64,000 nucleotides of DNA. Origin: Anabaena sp. PCC 7108 (GTDB lineage Bacteria; Cyanobacteriota; Cyanobacteriia; Cyanobacteriales; Nostocaceae). Below are positions 45,556 through 54,654 of the stretch, in pieces. Under the pieces are notes generated by a model. It was not told where the DNA came from. It did no database searches and saw nothing but the letters and a program-made list of their open reading frames with translations. Position 1 is the stretch's first letter. Every line of letters starts with the position of its first letter. The stretch covers positions 4,270,356 through 4,334,355 of the forward strand of contig NZ_KB235896.1 of the NCBI RefSeq assembly GCF_000332135.1. Direction: 5' to 3'. The translations under genes and the position numbers were made by a program.

Positions 45556-45645
45556 CCTCCTCGTCCTAAAGGAGCGAGGATTCCTTGACACTTCGCTGGG
45601 TTGCGCCACAAGTGGTCTTACCATCCCTCCATGTCCGTGTCAATT
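45556..45645 (-). mobile_element. Probable orphan right end of an IS200/IS605-type element
   Basis: The minus strand reads GCAACCCAGCGAAGTGTCAA, GGAATCCTCGCTCC, TTTAGGACGAGGAGG, which forms a hairpin (CCTCG-C-TCC / GGA-CGAGG). I recognise this as the kind of sequence found after tnpB genes in Nostocales IS200/IS605 elements. No tnpA or tnpB is present, so it would be a relic. The match is from memory, not a search. Confidence 0.4.
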
Positions 45646-45658
45646 AAAATCCGAAAAA

Positions 45659-45739
45659 TGCGGATGGCGAGACTCGAACTCGCAAGGCAAAGCCACACGC
45701 ACCTCAAGCGTGCGCGTATACCAATTCCGCCACATCCGC
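45659..45739 (-). tRNA. trnL: tRNA-Leu (anticodon GAG)
   Basis: 81 nt folding to a class II tRNA. The acceptor stem GCGGATG/CATCCGC has discriminator A; the anticodon stem CACGC/GCGTG encloses TTGAGGT, giving anticodon GAG. A long variable arm (GGCTTTGCC) is present, and the T arm is GCGAG-TTCGAGT-CTCGC. It has no intron and no encoded CCA. Confidence 0.96.
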
Positions 45740-45879
45740 ACGGGTTGCCTAGAATTAGAATATAGCATAAAAAAGAGAATATTGTAAATATTTCCCAAAT
45801 TTTTTGCAAAAATTTTCTGAATGCGGGTGTTGGGCTGACAGAAATATAGTAACTAAACAGGAGATATTAAAGTTGATGG

Positions 45880-46068
45880 TGATCTGCTAAAAAGCCAAGT
45901 GCGGGAAACTGGCAAAGACTAACAGCCCCAATATTGTTAGTCTAGTTAAGATTCGTGGAGGCAAGCAACCCCATCTTGAACTCTGGTGAGAATGAAGCTT
46001 GGGAATCTCCTGTCAGAATTTGCAGTAATGCGACAGCTTTATTTCAACGGGATGGGAGAGAATGTCAA
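45880..46068 (+). ncRNA. Structured RNA-like segment resembling a tnpB-element right end (omega/reRNA), upstream of accC
   Basis: Successive stem-loops: GCCA...TGGC (45894-45913), GACTAACA/TGTTAGTC (45917-45942), AAGAT...GTGGAGGCAAGCAACCCC-ATCTT, and a terminal hairpin TCTCC...GGAGA (46006-46059) ending GAGAATGTCAA. The order GTGGAGGCAAGC, GAAGCTTGGGAATCTCC, ATGTCAA is what I recall from the 3' ends of TnpB (IS605/IS1341-type) elements in cyanobacteria. There is no tnpB here. It ends 29 bp before accC, so an accC leader function is the alternative. Confidence 0.42.
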
Positions 46069-46097
46069 TCTACTGGTACTAATATCGAAGCTAGAAA

Positions 46098-47444
46098 ATG
46101 AAGTTTGACAAAATTTTAATTGCTAATCGCGGAGAAATAGCTCTTCGCATTCTCCGTGCTTGTGAAGAAATGGGAATTGCGACGGTTGCCATTCACTCCA
46201 CTGTTGACCGGAACGCTCTCCACGTCCAACTTGCCGATGAGGCAGTTTGCATTGGCGAACCAGCCAGCAGTAAAAGTTATTTGAATATTCCCAATATTAT
46301 TGCCGCCGCCTTGACGCGCAATGCCACAGCCATTCATCCTGGTTATGGCTTTTTAGCTGAAAATGCTCGGTTTGCAGAAATTTGTGCTGACCATCATATT
46401 GCCTTTATTGGCCCTAGCCCTGAATCCATCCGGTTGATGGGAGATAAGGCCACAGCCAAAGAAACCATGCAAAGAGCAGGAGTACCAACTGTACCAGGTA
46501 GTGATGGTTTGGTTGAATCTGAGCAAGAAGGTAAGAAAATTGCTGAAGATATTGGCTACCCTGTGATGATCAAAGCTACCGCAGGTGGTGGTGGACGCGG
46601 TATGCGCCTTGTTCGTTCAGAAGACGAATTTGTCAAACTTTTTTTAGCAGCCCAAGGAGAAGCAGGAGCCGCTTTTGGTAATGCTGGCGTTTATATAGAA
46701 AAATTTATCGAACGTCCCCGGCACATTGAATTTCAAATCTTGGCAGATAACTTTGGTAATGTCATCCATTTAGGGGAGAGAGATTGTTCAATTCAGCGTC
46801 GCAATCAAAAGTTACTGGAAGAAGCTCCTAGTCCGGCTCTTGACTCAGCCCTTCGGGAAAAAATGGGAGATGCAGCCGTGAAAGCAGCCCAATTCATTAA
46901 CTACTCTGGGGCTGGAACTATTGAGTTTCTTCTGGATAAATCCGGTAAGTTCTATTTTATGGAAATGAACACCCGAATACAGGTTGAGCATCCTGTCACA
47001 GAGATGATTACTGGTATTGATTTAGTTGTTGAACAAATCCGCATTGCCCAAGGTGAAAGACTGCAATTGACTCAAGACCAAGTAATTCTCAGGGGTCATT
47101 CTATTGAATGCCGGATTAACGCTGAAGATCCTGATCATGATTTTCGTCCCTCTCCTGGAAAGATTAGCGGCTATCTACCACCGGGAGGACCTGGCGTGCG
47201 GATTGATTCTCATGTGTACACAGATTACCAAATTCCCCCTTATTATGACTCCCTGATTGGGAAGCTAATTGTTTGGGGTCCAGACCGTCCTACTGCCATT
47301 AACCGGATGAAACGCGCTTTGCGGGAATGTGCCATTACTGGACTACCCACGACCATTGGGTTTCATCAAAAAATCATGGAAACCCCACAGTTTTTGGCAG
47401 GTAATATTTACACCGATTTTGTCCAGGAAATGAAATTGCAGTAA
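46098..47444 (+). CDS. accC: Acetyl-CoA carboxylase biotin carboxylase subunit
   Basis: A 448-residue ATP-grasp enzyme of normal length. N-terminal [23 protein letters not shown] loop [14 protein letters not shown], catalytic [14 protein letters not shown] and biotin-carboxylase C-terminal domain ([13 protein letters not shown]). It carboxylates biotin on AccB in fatty acid synthesis. The gene stands alone, as in many cyanobacteria where acc genes are dispersed. Confidence 0.97.
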   Translation: MKFDKILIANRGEIALRILRACEEMGIATVAIHSTVDRNALHVQLADEAVCIGEPASSKSYLNIPNIIAAALTRNATAIHPGYGFLAENARFAEICADHHIAFIGPSPESIRLMGDKATAKETMQRAGVPTVPGSDGLVESEQEGKKIAEDIGYPVMIKATAGGGGRGMRLVRSEDEFVKLFLAAQGEAGAAFGNAGVYIEKFIERPRHIEFQILADNFGNVIHLGERDCSIQRRNQKLLEEAPSPALDSALREKMGDAAVKAAQFINYSGAGTIEFLLDKSGKFYFMEMNTRIQVEHPVTEMITGIDLVVEQIRIAQGERLQLTQDQVILRGHSIECRINAEDPDHDFRPSPGKISGYLPPGGPGVRIDSHVYTDYQIPPYYDSLIGKLIVWGPDRPTAINRMKRALRECAITGLPTTIGFHQKIMETPQFLAGNIYTDFVQEMKLQ

Positions 47445-47504
47445 TTGCCAAGATGGGGCGGAGATTGGAATGCATCCCCGCGTCTCCCCCTCTCCTTCAA
47501 TCAC

Positions 47505-47801
47505 TTAATTCACACGAGACATCATGGTCAGTAATCCTTGCTGACCTAGTAAAATTTCTCGAATGAGGCTCAAAATAGCAACCCAAATAATGGGGGTAAT
47601 ATCCACTCCGCCAATAGGTTGTACTAGCTTTCGCAATGGCACTAAAAAGGGTTCCGTTGGCCAAGCTATGAGATTAAAAGGCAAACGATTGAGATTCACT
47701 TGTGGATACCAAGTGAGAACGATACGGAAAATAAACAAAAATGTCATCACTCCCAAAACGGGTCCGAGAGTCCAAGAAGTCAGGTTAACACCAGTCATCA
47801 C
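47505..47801 (-). CDS. YggT/Ycf19 family membrane protein
   Basis: A 98-residue protein with two hydrophobic helices and the family motif FRIVLTWYPQVNLNRLP, PTEPFLVPLRKLVQP and GGVDITPIIWVAIL. YggT/Ycf19/CCB3-type proteins take part in membrane protein assembly, cytochrome b6f heme attachment or cell shape. It is convergent with accC and divergent from psbX. Confidence 0.9.
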   Translation of the reverse strand: MMTGVNLTSWTLGPVLGVMTFLFIFRIVLTWYPQVNLNRLPFNLIAWPTEPFLVPLRKLVQPIGGVDITPIIWVAILSLIREILLGQQGLLTMMSRVN

Positions 47802-48042
47802 TTTCAGCTACTATCTGTGAAGAAATCAAAAACTTGGGGTCTGCCAAAAAAAGTTTAAGCTTTGTAAAGCATTCTCTCTCATTTTAACCAAATGCTGTCG
47901 TTTCATCGAAGATTGCTATCCTATTTTGTCAAGCGATGAAGCTGATAATTGGTAATTGATAACTGATAACTGATAATTGCTTCTCAAGAAAGTGATACAA
48001 GATTAAAATTAGGATGAACAGTGTAAAAAAAGGTTGAGAACT

Positions 48043-48162
48043 ATGACACCCTCTTTAGCAAATTTTCTTTGGAGTCTGGTTTGGGGTACTGCAATTGTGG
48101 TTATCCCTGCAACAGTTGGGCTGATTTTCATTAGCCAAAAAGATAAAATCGAACGTTTTTAA
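48043..48162 (+). CDS. psbX: Photosystem II protein PsbX
   Basis: A 39-codon gene: MTPSLANFLWSLVWG, one membrane helix (TAIVVIPATVGLIFI), then SQKDKIERF. This is a full PsbX, a peripheral single-helix PSII subunit near cytochrome b559 and the QB side. GGTTGAG lies upstream of the ATG. Confidence 0.96.
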   Translation: MTPSLANFLWSLVWGTAIVVIPATVGLIFISQKDKIERF

Positions 48163-48170
48163 TGCTTGGT

Positions 48171-48195
48171 GACTAGGGACTGGGGACTGGGGACT
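48171..48195. repeat. 7-bp tandem repeat (GACTGGG)
   Basis: Three to four copies of GACTGGG/GACTAGG right after psbX; an STRR array. AAGCTTC inverted repeats follow at 48249-48295. Confidence 0.8.
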
Positions 48196-48376
48196 CGGAA
48201 ATTAATATTTTGGATCTGCTCCCCAGCACCTATGCCCTAATGGTGCTAAAAAGCTTCAGAGCTTCTTTGCCAGATGCTTTGAAGCTTAATTTGAAGCTTA
48301 AATATATGGTCAATAGTTTAGAGTAGTGATTTTAATTGTGACTCGCTAACATAGATTTGATATTGGGAAAACAGAA

Positions 48377-49285
48377 ATGATAAATTTTGGGCTGAATTCA
48401 GCTGGTGTTTTGGCTCAGGTTAATTTTGGGACGAACTCAGCCAGTATTCTAGGAATTTTCCTGGCTGTGGCTGGAGCAGCACTGTATTTTCTTCGCACTG
48501 TGCGTCCAGAACTTTCACGAGATCAAGATATCTTTTTTGCAGCAGTAGGCTTGCTGTGTGGTTTTATTCTCATCTTCCAAGGATGGCGGCTAGACCCAAT
48601 TCTACAATTTGGTCAGTTGCTTTTAGTTGGTACTACTGTATTTTTTGCAGTTGAAAGTATTCGTCTACGGAGTATAGCAACCCAACAAGCTAAACGGAAT
48701 ACGCCAATTGTGGACGATGAGCGCGAGGTCAGCCGAAAATATTCTTACTCTGAGCGGCGGAATTATCAAGCTGAGATGGATGCAGATTTGGAACCACTGC
48801 CTTATGAGGAGGAAGAACGTCCTCAACGTGCTAGGATTCGCGGTAGCAGAGATGAAGAATCAGGGCGTGATGATTATTATGAGGAGCAACCTCCCCGCCG
48901 TTCAGAACGCCGCAATAATCGGGAAAAACCAGAAACAGGAGAGACGAACCGTCGTCCTAGTTCTAGGCGTTCAGTGAGTCGCCCTACTGAAAGTTATGAA
49001 GAAGAAAATTGGGGTTCTGTTTCTAGGGGAGTTGATGATTGGGAAAGTCCACCAGAGGACGTAAAAAAAACACCCCGTCGTCCTAATAACCGACCCCAGC
49101 GCCCAGAAAGTCGTGAGGATGATGTTGCTCCCAGACCAAGAAAACGTCGTCCACCTTCTGATTCTACTCCCCGCAGACAGAGGGATGATGATGAGGCTAT
49201 TCCCACTGATTATGTTCCATACAACCCAATCGAAAAGCCAAGTGAGCGCCCAGATAATTCCAACGATTTTGATGACGATATTTAA
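48377..49285 (+). CDS. ycf66: Ycf66 family protein
   Basis: A 302-residue protein. The N-terminal 100 residues have three hydrophobic helices with NSASILGIFLAVAGAALYFLR and LRPILQFGQLLLVG-like segments typical of Ycf66. The rest is very charged and low-complexity (Arg/Glu/Asp/Pro/Ser), with many EER, RRP and RPSSRR units, and ends in an acidic tail (FDDDI). Function is unknown. Its position near psbX recurs in cyanobacteria. Confidence 0.92.
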   Translation: MINFGLNSAGVLAQVNFGTNSASILGIFLAVAGAALYFLRTVRPELSRDQDIFFAAVGLLCGFILIFQGWRLDPILQFGQLLLVGTTVFFAVESIRLRSIATQQAKRNTPIVDDEREVSRKYSYSERRNYQAEMDADLEPLPYEEEERPQRARIRGSRDEESGRDDYYEEQPPRRSERRNNREKPETGETNRRPSSRRSVSRPTESYEEENWGSVSRGVDDWESPPEDVKKTPRRPNNRPQRPESREDDVAPRPRKRRPPSDSTPRRQRDDDEAIPTDYVPYNPIEKPSERPDNSNDFDDDI

Positions 49286-49332
49286 AATGTTTGGGGAGGT
49301 GGTTATCTCGGAGGAGAGGGAAAAAGTTTGGT

Positions 49333-49887
49333 GTGAAAACATTTATATCTAGATTTTGGCTCCAACCACCAATTCATTGGAGCCTAGTTTTTGGTTTGAC
49401 AAGTTTACTTATATCTTGTGGTGCTAATGAGATTTCTTTGGGGCCTACTTCTCTGAATAGTCGCTATAAGGAGGAGCAACCTGCATTCAGTGGAAATGGT
49501 CGGTTTTTAGCTTTTGTATCTAATCGAAATGGTAGTCAGCAGTTGTTAGTGTACGACTTAGAAACTCAAGCTTTTATTCCTACACCAGGTTTAAATAGAC
49601 GGGAAACAATTGCTGAAAGTCCTAGCCTGAGCTATACAGGCCGTTATATCTGTTACATCACTAGCGACCAAGGTAGACCAGTTGTGGCATTTTACGATCG
49701 CTCTATACAACAGTCACAAATCCTCACTCCCACCTATCGGGGTTGGATCAGAAATCCTTACATCAGTCCTGATGGGCGTTATGTTGTGTTTGAATCTGCT
49801 AGTCGTGGACAGTGGGATATTGAGGTTTTAGATCGAGGTCCGACTGTGGAGTTAGATATTCCCAATGGTGCAACTGTGAATAATTAA
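49333..49887 (+). CDS. TolB-like beta-propeller lipoprotein (first of pair)
   Basis: About 184 residues from GTG 49333; a TTG at 49291 would add 14 residues ahead of the signal. Signal peptide with lipobox LISC, then PD40/TolB-like repeats (PAFSGNGRFLAFVSNRNGSQ, SPSLSYTGRYICYIT, NPYISPDGRYVVFESASRGQW). Three or four blades are visible, less than a full six-bladed propeller. It forms a tandem with a paralogue 30 bp downstream. The two may assemble together; the function is unknown. Confidence 0.82.
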   Translation: MKTFISRFWLQPPIHWSLVFGLTSLLISCGANEISLGPTSLNSRYKEEQPAFSGNGRFLAFVSNRNGSQQLLVYDLETQAFIPTPGLNRRETIAESPSLSYTGRYICYITSDQGRPVVAFYDRSIQQSQILTPTYRGWIRNPYISPDGRYVVFESASRGQWDIEVLDRGPTVELDIPNGATVNN

Positions 49888-49917
49888 AAATTAAAAATGA
49901 AGAATAATTAATAACCA

Positions 49918-50445
49918 ATGACCAATGATAAATTACTTATTTTTTTATTTTTATGCTCTAGTTTGTTGACTGGGTGTTTTGGCTACCCGCGCTTGATGAG
50001 TTATCCATTTGATGCCGGTGGTCGGAGTCTCAATAGTCTGGCTTCAGAAGTAAATCCCCAAATTTCTGGGAGATATATTGTGTTTACGACTGACCGCAGG
50101 GGTAGTCAAGATGTTTATATGTTTGATACGGTGACTCGGAATTTGGTGGATTTACCGGATTTGAATTCCTTTGATAGCATTGCGTCTCATCCTTCAGTGA
50201 CTCAAGATGGTCGTTATATTGTGTTTGTGGGGAGTCGTCAGGGACGATCTGCGATTTTTCTCTATGACAGGGAAACTCGTCAATCACGAAATTTAACTAC
50301 TAATCTGCAAGCAGAAGTTCGCAATCCTAGAATTAGTGCTGATGGGAGTAGGATTGCTTTTGAGTTTAGTAATAATGGGCAATGGGATATTTTACTGTAT
50401 GACCGTTCTGGACGACAGTTGAATATCCCACAAGAACCGAGGTGA
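49918..50445 (+). CDS. TolB-like beta-propeller lipoprotein (second of pair)
   Basis: A 175-residue paralogue of the previous gene with lipobox LTGC (cysteine near residue 20) and PD40 repeats (NPQISGRYIVFTTDRRGSQD, HPSVTQDGRYIVFVGSRQGR, NPRISADGSRIAFEFSNNGQW). The repeat pattern matches the first gene blade for blade, so the pair arose by duplication. It is followed by an ATTAAAA tandem repeat. Confidence 0.82.
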   Translation: MTNDKLLIFLFLCSSLLTGCFGYPRLMSYPFDAGGRSLNSLASEVNPQISGRYIVFTTDRRGSQDVYMFDTVTRNLVDLPDLNSFDSIASHPSVTQDGRYIVFVGSRQGRSAIFLYDRETRQSRNLTTNLQAEVRNPRISADGSRIAFEFSNNGQWDILLYDRSGRQLNIPQEPR

Positions 50446-50450
50446 ATACA

Positions 50451-50484
50451 ATTAAAAATTAAAAATTAAGAATTAAAAATTAAT
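50451..50484. repeat. 7-bp tandem repeat (ATTAAAA)
   Basis: About four and a half copies between the convergent TolB-like and sdhB genes. The same unit is found at 53450-53480 and briefly at 49886-49902. Confidence 0.85.
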
Positions 50485-50503
50485 TGTACTCACAACTCAG
50501 GAT

Positions 50504-51502
50504 TCATGATTCGGTTTTTTGAATGGATTCGATGAGCGATCGCACTTGTTGTGTGCCTTCTGATGGTTCAAAGGAGAGGGGGAATTTACCTCGGACGAGC
50601 ATTCGCAAGCCTAAAGGTGCAAGGCTGAGTAATCCTTTTAAATCGCGGAAGTAGTTACCAACTACTTGGATACCAAATTGACGTTCATCAATCCAACCAC
50701 CTGCTTTCACTAAATCGATTAAGACTTTGCGGTGACGAATTGAACGGCTATCGCTGGCTTGTTTGCGGTCAAGAATTTCTTGTTTAACTTTGGTGATTTG
50801 TTCTAATGGTGCAACTTCCATGGGACAAACTGAATCGCAGTAAAAACAGCGAGTACAACCCCAAACTCCTTTAGTACCTTCGTTGTAGTTTTCTAACCGA
50901 TTTTCAGTATCACTATCGCGGGAATCTGCCACCATGCGATATGCTTTGGCCAGAGCATGGGGTCCAACAAAGTCTGGATTTACTTCGCGGGCGTTGCATT
51001 CAGAGTAGCAAGCACCGCACATAATACAATTGCCGGTTTGATCGAGGAGCGATCGCTCTTGTGGTGTTTGCAAAAACTCTTTTTCTGGTACTTGTCGCGC
51101 TGCTGTACTCACATAAGGAGCAACAGCTTCTAAGTTATCCCAAAAACTGCTCATATCCACTACCAAATCCTTAATCACGGGCATATTACCCAAAGGAGCA
51201 ATGGTGATTTGGTAAACGGTATTATCTGGGGTTTTCGATGATGAAATTTGTGCTAATCTAGCTAGTTCACTACCAATATTTTCCTTACAAGCTAAAGCCG
51301 AACGTCCATTGATTCGCATCGCACAGCTGCCACAAATAGTATTGCGGCAATTTTTACGAAATGCTAAAGTTCCATCTTGTTCCCACTTAATCTGATTAAG
51401 GCAATCTAGGATTGTATTACCTGGTTCTACCTGCAAAGGATAAGTTTGCATAACAGGGACGGAATTTTGTTGTTGCCGAATAATCTTAAAAATAACTTCC
51501 AT
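50504..51502 (-). CDS. sdhB: Succinate dehydrogenase/fumarate reductase iron-sulfur subunit
   Basis: About 332 residues from the ATG at 51502. [2Fe-2S] ligands in CRNTICGSCAMRINGRSALAC; [4Fe-4S] in CIMCGACYSECN; the [3Fe-4S]/[4Fe-4S] pair in CTRCFYCDSVCPMEV. It passes electrons from SdhA to the quinone pool. The upstream ATG at 51550 would add 16 residues with no family counterpart. sdhA is not adjacent, as is normal in cyanobacteria. Confidence 0.93.
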   Translation of the reverse strand: MEVIFKIIRQQQNSVPVMQTYPLQVEPGNTILDCLNQIKWEQDGTLAFRKNCRNTICGSCAMRINGRSALACKENIGSELARLAQISSSKTPDNTVYQITIAPLGNMPVIKDLVVDMSSFWDNLEAVAPYVSTAARQVPEKEFLQTPQERSLLDQTGNCIMCGACYSECNAREVNPDFVGPHALAKAYRMVADSRDSDTENRLENYNEGTKGVWGCTRCFYCDSVCPMEVAPLEQITKVKQEILDRKQASDSRSIRHRKVLIDLVKAGGWIDERQFGIQVVGNYFRDLKGLLSLAPLGLRMLVRGKFPLSFEPSEGTQQVRSLIESIQKTES

Positions 51503-51632
51503 TCTTACCCACCCAATTATTAAAATTGCCTCACCTGGCTCCGAAATCATGAGTACAACCAGGTTGTTGTGAAAAATCAGCAGCTAAGAGGCTGACATTT
51601 AAGGATCTGATGATTTCAATTCCAGGATAACC

Positions 51633-51773
51633 ATGAAAATTTTTAGTTGTAGAAGTGCCGTCAGGGGCATTTATCTTCAAAAAGCATCTGGTTGGATTTC
51701 ATTTACTTGTTGGACATACAAGGTAGCGGTGTTTAACCGTACAGATGGAAGTTTACTCAAGGCTGAAGGCTAA
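51633..51773 (+). CDS. Doubtful 46-residue reading frame
   Basis: Starts MKIFSCRSAVRG with CAGGA nine bases before the ATG and ends LLKAEG. It is not recognised and has no hydrophobic or repeat features. Listed only because it is the one plausible coding stretch in the gap. Confidence 0.15.
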   Translation: MKIFSCRSAVRGIYLQKASGWISFTCWTYKVAVFNRTDGSLLKAEG

Positions 51774-52361
51774 ATAACTGGGCTTTTCTACCCTCATAGG
51801 TATGAAGCATAAATTTTGAAAAATCTTTTTTGATTTTCGCCTACAAGCGACGATGATTTACTTATAACTACTTTAACCTTGATCCTTGACACTTCACACT
51901 TCTTTAGTCAAGTATTAGTTATAAAAATTCTTTAACCAGTAGGGAATAAGCAGATTTTAAATATGTAGAAGTGTTAAAGCGGATGATAATTATCTGGTCT
52001 TGACTATCAAGCAGCGGATAGATGTGGTAAATTGATTCTTCCCCTAGACAGACGTACAGAATAATCTCAGAGATATTGCCTGATGCTAATAAAAGGTGGG
52101 AAAATCGAGGCGGCTTTTTGTCTCATCTCTATCAAGAAAACTGTAGATTTAACTCACTCACTCAAAATTGCTCATCTCAATTAGATAAATTTTTATAAAA
52201 GCCATGACCCAATACTTATGAGAGCATAAAGCCAGAGGAAAATCCAAACTGCTTTTTCTCTCCCCAACTTCAGCGATTAAAAAAAAAGTTGTGTCGCAAG
52301 TTGAATTTTAAATTAAACAAATATTTTGCTATTATTAGTCCATGCTAGTATTTAATATGAA

Positions 52362-52431
52362 ATTACGAAGAAACAAAACCAGTGCCAATAACCGCATAAG
52401 TGCGGCTAATGCCAAGTTCTTTCTTCGTAAT
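52362..52431. ncRNA. Candidate small RNA or element with 12-bp stem
   Basis: ATTACGAAGAAA pairs perfectly with TTTCTTCGTAAT across 46 bases, within which CCGCA-TAAG-TGCGG forms an inner hairpin (52392-52405). A T-tailed hairpin lies 150 bp downstream. It could be a structured RNA or a small inverted-repeat element. Confidence 0.35.
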
Positions 52432-52574
52432 GTAGAGATAGGAAAATTCATGTCTCTGCTGGCTGGACAAACGGGTGTATGTCCATAAGACCATAAGCAA
52501 ATACTATGCTGTCTTCAGCTTGAGATGAGGAGTAGGGACTACCCTATAAGTCAAGGTCAAGAAAAGCAAGCACT

Positions 52575-52616
52575 AAAAGTGGAAAACCTGCAATTTATTG
52601 TTTCTACCACTTTTTT
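52575..52616 (+). terminator. Terminator-like hairpin upstream of cyabrB
   Basis: AAAAGTGG pairs with CCACTTTT (24-base loop), followed by further Ts. It is 310 bp before the cyabrB start, so it would terminate an upstream short transcript and not the gene. Confidence 0.45.
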
Positions 52617-52927
52617 GTAGTAGAACTAACCTGATTTGTAAAGGTGGCTTAAAATTACACCGCTACAGTAGCGCCAAAAAATAAAATACTTTTATTTCTG
52701 ATGGCGAATGATGGTTAAAAGTGCTGTAAAATCACCTAAATAAATGTCTGTGACGACCATGACCTCTAATTCATTGTAGATAGAGGTGCTTGGACTGCTC
52801 ATATCAGCAGGAATTCACTCCTCACCCTAGAGTCTTCAGTAGCTCTATGCAGTGGCTCAGAAGCCAAATACTGGGATAAAACGACATTGTTGATCAGCTT
52901 GGAGAGATTAAGGAAATTTTGAAAATA

Positions 52928-53365
52928 ATGACTGAAACTGCAACCGCCGCATTAACTGGAAAAGCACTACTTTCTAAAGTAAAAGAGCTTTCTAATTTAC
53001 CACGTCGAGAAAGAGCAAAGCAGTGCGGCTATTACACCGTCACTAAAAATAACCAAGTTCGTGTTAATCTCACCGACTTTTATGATGCTTTGCTGTCTGC
53101 TAGAGGTATTCCTCTCAGTCCAGAAGCACCTAAAGATGGACGTGGACGCGAACCGACATACCGTGTTAGTGTTCACCAAAATCGTCAAATTGTCATTGGT
53201 GCTACCTACACCAAAGCCATGGGCTTAAAACCTGGTGATGAGTTTGAAATTAGGCTCGGTTACAAGCATATTCACTTGATTCAGTTAGGTGAAAGTGATA
53301 AGAAATTAACATCTCAGGATGTAGACTCTGACGAAGCAGAGTTGGAAGATGAAGAGGAGAATTAA
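52928..53365 (+). CDS. cyAbrB-type transcriptional regulator
   Basis: About 145 residues from MTETATAALTGKALLSKVKE; AAGGAAATTTT precedes the ATG. The N-terminal part is the cyanobacteria-specific region (LPRRERAKQCGYYTV) and the C-terminal AbrB fold has YRVSVHQNRQIVIGATYTKAMGLKPGDEFEI and KHIHL. It ends in an acidic tail (DEAELEDEEEN). cyAbrB proteins control nitrogen, carbon and stress genes. The clade (A or B, CalA or AbrB2) is not fixed here. The long upstream region suggests complex regulation. Confidence 0.93.
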   Translation: MTETATAALTGKALLSKVKELSNLPRRERAKQCGYYTVTKNNQVRVNLTDFYDALLSARGIPLSPEAPKDGRGREPTYRVSVHQNRQIVIGATYTKAMGLKPGDEFEIRLGYKHIHLIQLGESDKKLTSQDVDSDEAELEDEEEN

Positions 53366-53449
53366 ATTTTTCTGATAGTAGGGGTAAGTTTTGGGTAAAT
53401 GCTTGATAACTTGTCCCTACTGCTACAGTTAACTAGTACGGCAGGGCGG

Positions 53450-53480
53450 AATTAAAAATTAAAAATTAAAAATTAAAAAA
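53450..53480. repeat. 7-bp tandem repeat (ATTAAAA)
   Basis: Four copies after cyabrB in the 365-bp gap before the CPBP gene. The rest of the gap is AT-rich with no recognised signals. Confidence 0.85.
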
Positions 53481-53730
53481 GCAGATTAAACAAGCTTTTT
53501 ATAAGTTTTTAATTGTCAGTTATTTCTGCAAACCTCCACTAGCTTTTGTAGTGTAAAAACTCTGTTACACAAAAAAATCTGATTTTAGTAACCATTTGAG
53601 ATTTTTTGTTTTAGGTTGATGGGGGATTAATGTACCTCTAGGTCAACACTTGCTGTGGGTGACATTAATTTTGCATCCAAAATCTAAAATTGGTTGACCT
53701 CTGGCATGAGTCGCATATCCTAGTAGAGTT

Positions 53731-54633
53731 TTGATAAATAAGCAAGAACTCTATTTTAGGAAGAGGTATATCGTGTTTTTTTTGTCTGTTTCAATAGCAT
53801 TTTTAGAGCCATTGGTCAACACCTTACTGACATTTCTTAAAGATTCGCCAGTAATGTTACTTGTCATGGCTTTTTTTATTATTTGGGTAGGGTGTTGGTT
53901 GCCATTAGCAGCGATAATTGGGATGGCTATAAATTGGCAACTTAACAAACCTTTACAACCAGAGCAAAAAATACCTTTATTGGTGTCTCTCTATTTATTA
54001 GCACCATTGATTATTTTGGGAATAAATAAGCTAGGACTGGGGTCTTTTGCTGATTATGGTTTGGTGGGGAAGCTTTCTATTTTAGGTTCTTTACTACTAG
54101 GTTTTGGTTTAGGTGTGTTGGGACTAGTTCTAGTCTTCACCTGCCAATTTTGGCTAGGTTGGTGCTATTTAGAAAAATCAAATATCAAGTTAATACCATC
54201 AATTTTGTTACCAATTTCTTTGGTGGCTTTGTTTGTTGGTGGAGTAGAAGAATTAGTTTTTCGGGGTTTTTTGTTAACTCAGTTAGAGAAGGATTATGCA
54301 ATTTGGGTAGCGGCAATTATTTCTAGTTTGATTTTTGCTTTACTACATTTAGTTTGGGAACAAAGGGAAACTGTACCGCAAATCCCTGGATTGTGGTTAA
54401 TGGGAATGGTTTTGGTAGTAGCTAGATTCGCTGATAGTAATAATTTAGGAATAGCTTGGGGACTTCATACCGGATGGGTATGGGCGATCGCTACCATAGA
54501 TACAGCAGAACTCATTACCTACACAGGAAAAGTCTCAGAATGGCTAACAGGTAAAAACAAAAAACCCCTAGCCGGCTTGACTGGGGTTCTGTGCGTTCTG
54601 CTAACAGGAGCAATTCTTTGGTGTTTTTCTTAA
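53731..54633 (+). CDS. CPBP family intramembrane glutamic protease
   Basis: A 300-residue protein with about eight helices. The CPBP (Abi) active-site motifs are EELVFRGFLL (near residue 173), FALLHLVWE and WGLHTGW. It is related to Rce1 proteases; in bacteria roles include prenyl-protein or peptide processing and immunity. Substrate unknown. The start is uncertain: TTG at 53731 keeps a basic N-terminus, while GTG at 53773 has a better ribosome site (AGGAAGAGG). Confidence 0.85.
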   Translation: MINKQELYFRKRYIVFFLSVSIAFLEPLVNTLLTFLKDSPVMLLVMAFFIIWVGCWLPLAAIIGMAINWQLNKPLQPEQKIPLLVSLYLLAPLIILGINKLGLGSFADYGLVGKLSILGSLLLGFGLGVLGLVLVFTCQFWLGWCYLEKSNIKLIPSILLPISLVALFVGGVEELVFRGFLLTQLEKDYAIWVAAIISSLIFALLHLVWEQRETVPQIPGLWLMGMVLVVARFADSNNLGIAWGLHTGWVWAIATIDTAELITYTGKVSEWLTGKNKKPLAGLTGVLCVLLTGAILWCFS

Positions 54634-54654
54634 AATAAGTTATGAAAAACAAGA

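Larger units (their letters stand above)
51503..52927. other. 1.4-kb gene-poor region before cyabrB
   Basis: No protein gene can be supported with confidence. Visible items: TCAGC/GCTGA hairpin at 51577-51595, a doubtful 46-codon frame (51633-51773), the stem-loop at 52362-52431, a terminator-like hairpin at 52575-52616, CCTCTA/TAGAGG around 52764-52789, and an ACTCCTCACCC segment near 52820. It may hold a long cyabrB leader and one or more small RNAs. Confidence 0.5.

Noticed and set aside
45425-45787. 120-residue frame across the tRNA-Leu region
   Set aside because: It is antisense to the tRNA and terminator; not coding.
48971-49342. Minus-strand frames across the ycf66 3' half
   Set aside because: They arise from the low-complexity Arg/Glu coding region of ycf66 and are not independent genes.
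52810-52845. Yfr1-type small RNA around ACTCCTCACCC
   Set aside because: The single-stranded core differs from ACTCCTCACAC and no terminator hairpin follows it.
34871-53480. CRISPR-like arrays
   Set aside because: The tandem units are 7-16 bp and contiguous, with no unique spacers of 30-40 bp and no cas genes.
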